Assembly: GCA_025356475.1 (NCBI GenBank)
Contig: JANXSX010000195.1
Location: 62,001-126,000, forward strand
Origin: Isosphaeraceae bacterium
Lineage (GTDB): Bacteria > Planctomycetota > Planctomycetia > Isosphaerales > Isosphaeraceae
Direction of reading: 5' to 3'
Length of the DNA stretch: 64,000 nucleotides
Shown here: piece by piece, positions 59,346 to 64,000 of the stretch
Layout: each line of letters opens with the position of its first letter
Position numbering within the stretch: the stretch's first letter is position 1
Notes under the pieces: generated by a model
What the model saw: only the letters and a program-made list of their open reading frames with translations
Told to the model about the DNA's origin: nothing
Database searches by the model: none
Program-made: the position numbers and the translations under genes

Positions 59346-60419
59346 ATGACCCAGCGAATCCTGGTAGCTGTCCTCCTCTCCCTAAGCTGCCCTGTCAGCG
59401 CTAGCGAGCCCCTCGCTCCAACTTACCCAGACCACACAAAGCTACTCGTCGTTCGCGACGAGCATGGGGAAGAGACCCCGATCACGACCCCTGCTCAGTG
59501 GCAAGTCCGCCGTGCCCATATTCTGGCCCATGTCCAGGAAGTCATGGGGTCATTGCCAGGAGGCGCGCGTCGTGTGCCGCTCGCGATCCGGGTTGAGGAG
59601 ACGTTCGACGAGCCCTCCTACAGTCGACAAAAGATCAGTTTCGCGACAGAACCGGGAGATCGGGTCCCAGCCTGGCTCCTTATCCCCAAGGGTGACAAAG
59701 GGAAACGTCCCGCGATGTTGTGCTTGCACCAGACCACCAAGATTGGCAAAGACGAGCCGATCGGCTTGGGGGGAAAACCGAACTTGCGTTATGCCAAAGA
59801 GCTGGCTGAACGCGGCTATGTCACTATCGCCCCCGATTACCCCAACTTCGGCGAGTACCAGGTTGACCCTTATGCCCTGGGGTATGCCAGCACCTCAATG
59901 AAAGGGATCGTGAACCATATGAGGGCGGTCGATGTGCTGACCACCTTGGCGGAGGTCGATCCCGACCGGATCGGAGTGATTGGACACTCGCTGGGTGGTC
60001 ACAACGCGATTTTCGTGGGGCTCTTCGACGACCGGATTAAGGCTGTCGTGACCTCCTGCGGGTTCAACCGGTTTCCCCAATATTACAAAGGGAACATCAC
60101 GGGATGGTCACATTCCGGCTATATGCCTCGGTTGAAGTCGAAGTTCGCCCTCAACCTGGACCGGGTTCCGTTCGACTTTCCCGAGCTTATCGCAGCCCTG
60201 GCTCCCAAGGCGATCTTCACGAACTCACCGCTGAGAGATGCCAATTTCGAGGTCGAAGGGGTCCGCGAATGTATTGAGCCTGCCCGCTCAATCTATCAGT
60301 TGCTGGGCGTTCCTGACCGGATTGTCGCAGTCTACCCCGATGTCGAGCACGACTTCCCAGAACCTCAACGTCGAGAAGCATATGGATTCCTCGACAAGGT
60401 CTTTGCGTACAAACTCTAG
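59346..60419 (+). CDS. Secreted alpha/beta hydrolase (dienelactone hydrolase / acetyl-xylan esterase-like)
   Basis: A 357-residue secreted hydrolase started at the ATG at 59346 (signal peptide ILVAVLLSLSCPVSAS); an ATG at 59328 also works. The nucleophile is Ser in GVIGHSLGGHNA, preceded by the oxyanion LCLHQTT and followed by VEHDFPEPQR with the catalytic His. Blocks such as GYVTIAPDYPNFGEYQ and YPDVEHDFP match planctomycete esterase-like proteins of this group, which are thought to remove acyl groups from polysaccharides. The next gene starts 22 bp later on the same strand. Confidence 0.88.
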   Translation: MTQRILVAVLLSLSCPVSASEPLAPTYPDHTKLLVVRDEHGEETPITTPAQWQVRRAHILAHVQEVMGSLPGGARRVPLAIRVEETFDEPSYSRQKISFATEPGDRVPAWLLIPKGDKGKRPAMLCLHQTTKIGKDEPIGLGGKPNLRYAKELAERGYVTIAPDYPNFGEYQVDPYALGYASTSMKGIVNHMRAVDVLTTLAEVDPDRIGVIGHSLGGHNAIFVGLFDDRIKAVVTSCGFNRFPQYYKGNITGWSHSGYMPRLKSKFALNLDRVPFDFPELIAALAPKAIFTNSPLRDANFEVEGVRECIEPARSIYQLLGVPDRIVAVYPDVEHDFPEPQRREAYGFLDKVFAYKL

Positions 60420-60441
60420 CCGATTCCAAGTGGTTGAATCC

Positions 60442-61923
60442 ATGTTGAGAAAAACAGTCACCTCCCTGAGACTGTCTGGAGGCGAAGTAAAGCTGGCGGT
60501 GGTCGGATGGCGTTGCGAGGTGGCCTTGCTCGTCGCGATCCTGATGGTAGCCGCCCTACTGCGGGGGTATGACCTGGGGCGGACGAGCCTCTGGTATGAC
60601 GAGGTGGTCTCAGCAAGGCTTGCCCGACAGCCGGGTCCGGCGGCGTTGCTCCGGCTGTTGCCCGAGATTGACGCCACCCGGGCTCCGCTTCACCCGCTGC
60701 TCCTTCAGGGCTGGATGGGGCTGTTCGGGCCATCCGATCTGTCAGCCCGGGCCTTTAGCGCTGTCTGCGGGCTGCTCACCGTCGCTACGGCGTACGTGAT
60801 CGGCCGCGCGGCGTCGGGGCGGTCGGTCGGCCTTTGGGCGAGCTGGCTCTGCGCCGTCAGCCCGGCCTTAATCCGGTACTCGCGCGAGGTTCGGATGTAC
60901 GCCTGGCTGACGTTGTTGACGTGCCTGGCCTGGGCGTTGCTGCTCTCGTTCCGCCAGTCGGCCCCCGCCTGGAAGCGAGCGCTATACGTGGCGGCCTTGG
61001 TGGGCCTCTTCTACACACACCCGCTGGGGGCGTTTATGGTTGCGGCGTTGGGGCTGGCATCGCTATCTCATCGCCGGGCGTTCCAGCTCTCGTGGGGGTC
61101 CTGGCTCTCGATCCAGGCTGCGGTCGCGCTGGCCGCCGCTCCATGGGTTGGTCAGTACACGGGGCACTCGCCGGAATATCTCCTCCCCCGCTACCCGATC
61201 CGGTTCCTGATCGGGATGCCGATCGAGTTCGTCGGCGGGAACAGCCGGGTCCTGCTCGCCTGTTTCGCCCTGGTCGCCGTCGGCCTTCTCCAAGCCAGAC
61301 GGTCGACAGGTGGGGATTGGGTCAGATTCGCGGTCGACGGGCCGGTCGCCTCGACGACGCTCCTGGTCTGGTTTCTGCTACCGCCGATCCTCCTGTATGC
61401 GTATTCCTGGATCTGGCACCCGATCTTCGGCCTGGCACGGTACACCCTGTTCGTGGCACCAGCCTATCTGGTGCTGCTGGCGCGCGGGCTGGCGAAGCTG
61501 CCGATGTGGCCCCGCATCGCGGCGGCCGCAGTCGGGGCCATGCTCGCCGCCGCGATGCTGTCATCGACGGTCTACGCCCCCGACCTCCGGGCCGATTGGA
61601 GGGCTGCGGCGGCGTTCCTCCAATCGCAATCGCTCGAGTCTCCGGTCGTCGTTCCCTGGCGCGACGACGGTCTTATCAACGGCGAGGCCATCGGCGCCCG
61701 CAACTACCTTGCAGCGGACGCTGTCGTGATCGGCTCCCCGACCGAGTTGGGTCGCTTCCTCCTTAGTCCCCGCAGGGGGGATGATATCTGGGTCGGCATC
61801 GGGATGGATCCCGGTACCGGCCTTCCGGCGGTCGAGGTGCCCAAAGCCCTGGCTTCCGGCTATCGTGAGGTGGAGGTCCGTTCCTTCGAGGGGCTCCGGC
61901 TCGTCCGACTCTCCCCACTCTGA
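60442..61923 (+). CDS. GT39-like integral membrane glycosyltransferase (ArnT/PMT type)
   Basis: A 493-residue polytopic membrane protein from the ATG at 60442 (MLRKTVTSLRLSGG). The first loop after helix 1 carries an Asp/Glu pair (LWYDEVVSA at about residues 51-59), the metal-binding Asp-Glu of GT-C enzymes, and GYDLGRTSLW. About ten helices follow, with ATRAPLHPLLLQGW and YSREVRMYAWL as conserved family parts, and a short periplasmic C-terminus (RADWRAAAAFLQSQ). GT39-like enzymes use polyprenol-phosphate sugars such as that made by the GT2 at 47534 to modify lipids or proteins outside the inner membrane. The sugar and acceptor are unknown. It follows the esterase-like gene by 22 bp. Confidence 0.85.
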   Translation: MLRKTVTSLRLSGGEVKLAVVGWRCEVALLVAILMVAALLRGYDLGRTSLWYDEVVSARLARQPGPAALLRLLPEIDATRAPLHPLLLQGWMGLFGPSDLSARAFSAVCGLLTVATAYVIGRAASGRSVGLWASWLCAVSPALIRYSREVRMYAWLTLLTCLAWALLLSFRQSAPAWKRALYVAALVGLFYTHPLGAFMVAALGLASLSHRRAFQLSWGSWLSIQAAVALAAAPWVGQYTGHSPEYLLPRYPIRFLIGMPIEFVGGNSRVLLACFALVAVGLLQARRSTGGDWVRFAVDGPVASTTLLVWFLLPPILLYAYSWIWHPIFGLARYTLFVAPAYLVLLARGLAKLPMWPRIAAAAVGAMLAAAMLSSTVYAPDLRADWRAAAAFLQSQSLESPVVVPWRDDGLINGEAIGARNYLAADAVVIGSPTELGRFLLSPRRGDDIWVGIGMDPGTGLPAVEVPKALASGYREVEVRSFEGLRLVRLSPL

Positions 61924-62020
61924 CCGGAAGGAAAAGGAACCCGCTGCAAACCATAGCCATTCAAGGGCGGTGCTTAGCCCACACGTTTCTCTCGGCGGGA
62001 GGAGCGTTTGCCCAAACAGT

Positions 62021-64000
62021 TCATGCGTTCGGCATCCTCGCCCGAAACCATCGAATCGAATCGGTCGCCAGCACGATCAATGCCAGTGCAACAGCGGCGA
62101 GAGAAAGGACGAGCCCTCGCCGCAGCATCACTGGGATATAGTTCACGGTCACCCGAGTTATGCCCGAGCCGGGAATTCGGACTGATTGGAGTCCGCCATC
62201 GGCCGGGGTAACGGGAATCGGAGGGCCGCCGTCGAGCCGAGCGAACCAGCCGGGCATGTACGTGCGGCGGATCACCAGGTCGCACGTACCGTCGTGCTCG
62301 ATCGCGCCCGACTGCCCGTCCCATTCGAGGACTCTCACGGAGCCGGCTCGTGGGCCGGGGGGATCGGGCATGAGGTCGGCTTTCAAGAACCAGACTTCAT
62401 CGGGGGACTCGGACATCGATAGCCGAGAATAGAGTTCGCCCCAATCTTGCGCGATGTGGACCACTCGCGCGGCCCTCACATGAGGGGAGCCGGGAGCGAA
62501 TCGGACCACTCGCCATCGACGTGGCTTGGGTGACTTCTCCTTCCTCGGCACTAGCCTCTCGAGTACGGGATCCTCGCCGAGATAGACCTCCAACGAGTGG
62601 AAAGGCAGTCTGCTCTCCTCGTAAACCCCATGCGTCACGCCGAGCCGGTGCATCCAGCGGATATCGACGGACTTGACCCGATCGGGCGTGCCCGACCTCT
62701 CCAGCAAATAGTTCGGCGGCGGTGGGGTGATCCCGAGGTTGGCATCATAGGCTGTCGTCAGACCGACACGGACAGGAATGTCCTGCAAGGGCCCCGCGAT
62801 CAGCCCCACCGCCGCCTCAGTCCTTAAGACTTGAAGGACCGGGCTGTCCCCGGGAAGTCGAATCGACCAACCCCAAGGGGTCGTGCCCTGGTGAAAGAGA
62901 TAAGCCAATTCGCACGAGGCCAGGAGAAAAGGGATCCAGAACCCGATTCGACCGGCTCGCCATGACGCCACGACGACGAGGCTTGCTAGCCAAAGGAGAG
63001 CCGCCTCGACGAGCAAGACAACCCGTTCTTCCTCAACGAGAGCCGACCTGATTTCGGGACTTGAAGACCAACTGGACCCCCACACGATCGCCCCGATCCC
63101 GAAGAGACTGGCGAAGCCGAAGCCGACCCAAAATGTTCGGAGCGGAATCGCCCGATCGAAGCCGCGGCCAGCCAGCAGGCTGAGGCCCAGCGAAGTGAGC
63201 AGGAGATACCGACCCGGGGCGCGGAAGTGGCCGAGGCCAGGGAGTTGCAGGATCAACCAGTAACCGTCGCTAAACCAATGCGGCATCGTCGCGAGGATGA
63301 ATCCGACGACGGCAACCCAGCGCCATAGACCCAGCATTCGGTCACGCCGATCGATCAGGCCGACGAACGCGAGGATCAGCGGGATCGTGCCGACATAAAG
63401 ACATGCCTCGTTGGTCGTGGTCTGATGCCGAGTCCAATAGTTCGTGGCACCGCCCTCCTCAACGCTCATGAAGAGTCGTGGCAGGGCAAGCTGGGCCCAG
63501 TGCCCTGGGGGAAACGCATAGGGCATCATGAACTCGACCGGTCGAGCGAAGTTCGAGGCTCGCACCAGGTCCCAGGTCAGCCCGAGTTGCACGGCGGCCA
63601 CGGCCAAGCCCCAGCCTACGGTCACGGCGATGGCGACCGCGCGTCGCCAGGGGAGCTTCTGTCCCCACGAACGCCAGACCCCGGTCAACACGACCAGTCC
63701 CAGGGTCCACATCTGGATTTGGAAGTGCCCTAGCGTGATCTGCGCCCCGAGAAGCAAGGCCAGCAACGCAAGCCGACCGAGACCGCCGACCGCCATGTAT
63801 CGCTCGGCGAGCATCAGGGTCAGCGGCATGAAAGGCAACGCGTGGTAGAAGGGCTCGTGGCAGGAATGGCTGGCCTGGAACCCGCAGAGCGAAAACGACA
63901 CCGAGGCAAGCGACGATCCCCACGGAGAAATGCCGAGCACCCGCGCGTATCCATAGGTGGCAAGAGCCGTAGCCAGATAATGCGCCCACATTGAGAGCCG
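62021..64000 (-). CDS. YfhO-like integral membrane protein, 5' end beyond the window
   Basis: The frame is open to the right edge, so the true start lies outside; at least 659 residues are inside. The protein is almost all hydrophobic helices (LALLALLLGAQITLGHFQIQ, LAVAAVQLGLTWDLV, LLLTSLGLSLLAGRGF) with a periplasmic C-terminal domain of ~180 residues ending in one last helix. The blocks GFQASHSCHEPFYHALPFMPL and GHFRAPGRYLLLTSLGLSLLAG match YfhO-type bacterial membrane proteins, which are GT-C-fold enzymes of unclear activity that help transfer sugars to cell envelope polymers. It is convergent with the GT39-like gene, 97 bp apart. Confidence 0.82.
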   Translation of the reverse strand, partial: RLSMWAHYLATALATYGYARVLGISPWGSSLASVSFSLCGFQASHSCHEPFYHALPFMPLTLMLAERYMAVGGLGRLALLALLLGAQITLGHFQIQMWTLGLVVLTGVWRSWGQKLPWRRAVAIAVTVGWGLAVAAVQLGLTWDLVRASNFARPVEFMMPYAFPPGHWAQLALPRLFMSVEEGGATNYWTRHQTTTNEACLYVGTIPLILAFVGLIDRRDRMLGLWRWVAVVGFILATMPHWFSDGYWLILQLPGLGHFRAPGRYLLLTSLGLSLLAGRGFDRAIPLRTFWVGFGFASLFGIGAIVWGSSWSSSPEIRSALVEEERVVLLVEAALLWLASLVVVASWRAGRIGFWIPFLLASCELAYLFHQGTTPWGWSIRLPGDSPVLQVLRTEAAVGLIAGPLQDIPVRVGLTTAYDANLGITPPPPNYLLERSGTPDRVKSVDIRWMHRLGVTHGVYEESRLPFHSLEVYLGEDPVLERLVPRKEKSPKPRRWRVVRFAPGSPHVRAARVVHIAQDWGELYSRLSMSESPDEVWFLKADLMPDPPGPRAGSVRVLEWDGQSGAIEHDGTCDLVIRRTYMPGWFARLDGGPPIPVTPADGGLQSVRIPGSGITRVTVNYIPVMLRRGLVLSLAAVALALIVLATDSIRWFRARMPNA

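Noticed and set aside
60834-61766. 310-aa ORF in another frame of the GT39-like gene
   Set aside because: Arg/Gly/Pro-rich composition typical of an out-of-frame reading of GC-rich DNA; the GT39 frame has membrane helices and the Asp-Glu motif.
1-64000. CRISPR arrays, tRNA or rRNA genes, insertion sequences
   Set aside because: I looked for regularly spaced repeats, tRNA T-arm motifs and transposase motifs and found none. Short tRNA-like strings all lie in coding sequence.

Overview
The window reads as a chromosome fragment of a planctomycete, most likely from the Isosphaeraceae/Gemmatales side of the phylum. This is inferred from phylum-typical families: a DUF1501 protein next to a DUF1549/DUF1553 cytochrome-type protein, a PVC-type haem-binding CxxCH protein, a sulfatase, a ThuA-domain protein, and many secreted or Tat-exported proteins in GC-rich DNA. 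I saw no rRNA, tRNA, CRISPR array or insertion sequence.

Layout. 1-276: tail of an amidase. 361-3302: tight three-gene cassette (methyltransferase, FAD oxidoreductase, type III polyketide synthase) that fits alkylresorcinol-type lipid synthesis. 3365-13920, minus strand: DUF1501 and haem-binding planctomycete proteins, a beta-propeller lactonase and an aldo/keto reductase. 14141-16056: a hypothetical protein and a zinc metallopeptidase. 16108-32629, minus strand: the centrepiece, a ten-gene operon read from right to left. It holds two type I PKS/PUFA-synthase-like megaproteins (KS-AT-ACP-KR, then KS-like-AT-DH-phosphopantetheinyl transferase), a discrete ACP, an alpha/beta hydrolase, an SDR, two paralogous methyltransferases, an FtsX-type ABC transporter and an M19 dipeptidase. 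Many of its junctions are 4-bp start/stop overlaps. 32773-36718: two secreted unknowns, an S49 peptidase homologue and an epimerase/dehydratase. 36823-41273: an operon of an N-acyl/N-succinyl-amino-acid racemase-like enolase, an M20 deacylase, a GNAT acyltransferase and a sulfatase. 41390-46414: HlyIII, a double amidohydrolase fusion and ThuA. 46780-52518: two tandem small helical paralogues, a GT2 glycosyltransferase, an ExeA-like ATPase and an ABC-2 exporter. 52677-54552: an AT-richer pair of AAA ATPase plus small TOPRIM-like protein, probably an acquired defence module. 54691-64000: a small membrane protein, a GT2-like protein, a D-amino acid transaminase, a thioredoxin-fold protein without its cysteines, an esterase-like hydrolase and two large membrane proteins (GT39-like and YfhO-like, the latter cut by the window edge).

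How the genes work together. The main operon looks like a complete lipid or polyketide pathway: chain building, self-activation by a fused PPTase, release, reduction, methylation and export across or out of the inner membrane. The type III PKS cassette is a second, smaller pathway. A separate theme is D-amino acid handling: predicted acylation, racemisation and deacylation (36823-39837), a D-aminoacylase-like domain (42225-45395), a D-amino acid transaminase (56088-56960) and an M19 dipeptidase (16108-17169). Functions are inferred from motifs read by eye; no database search was possible.
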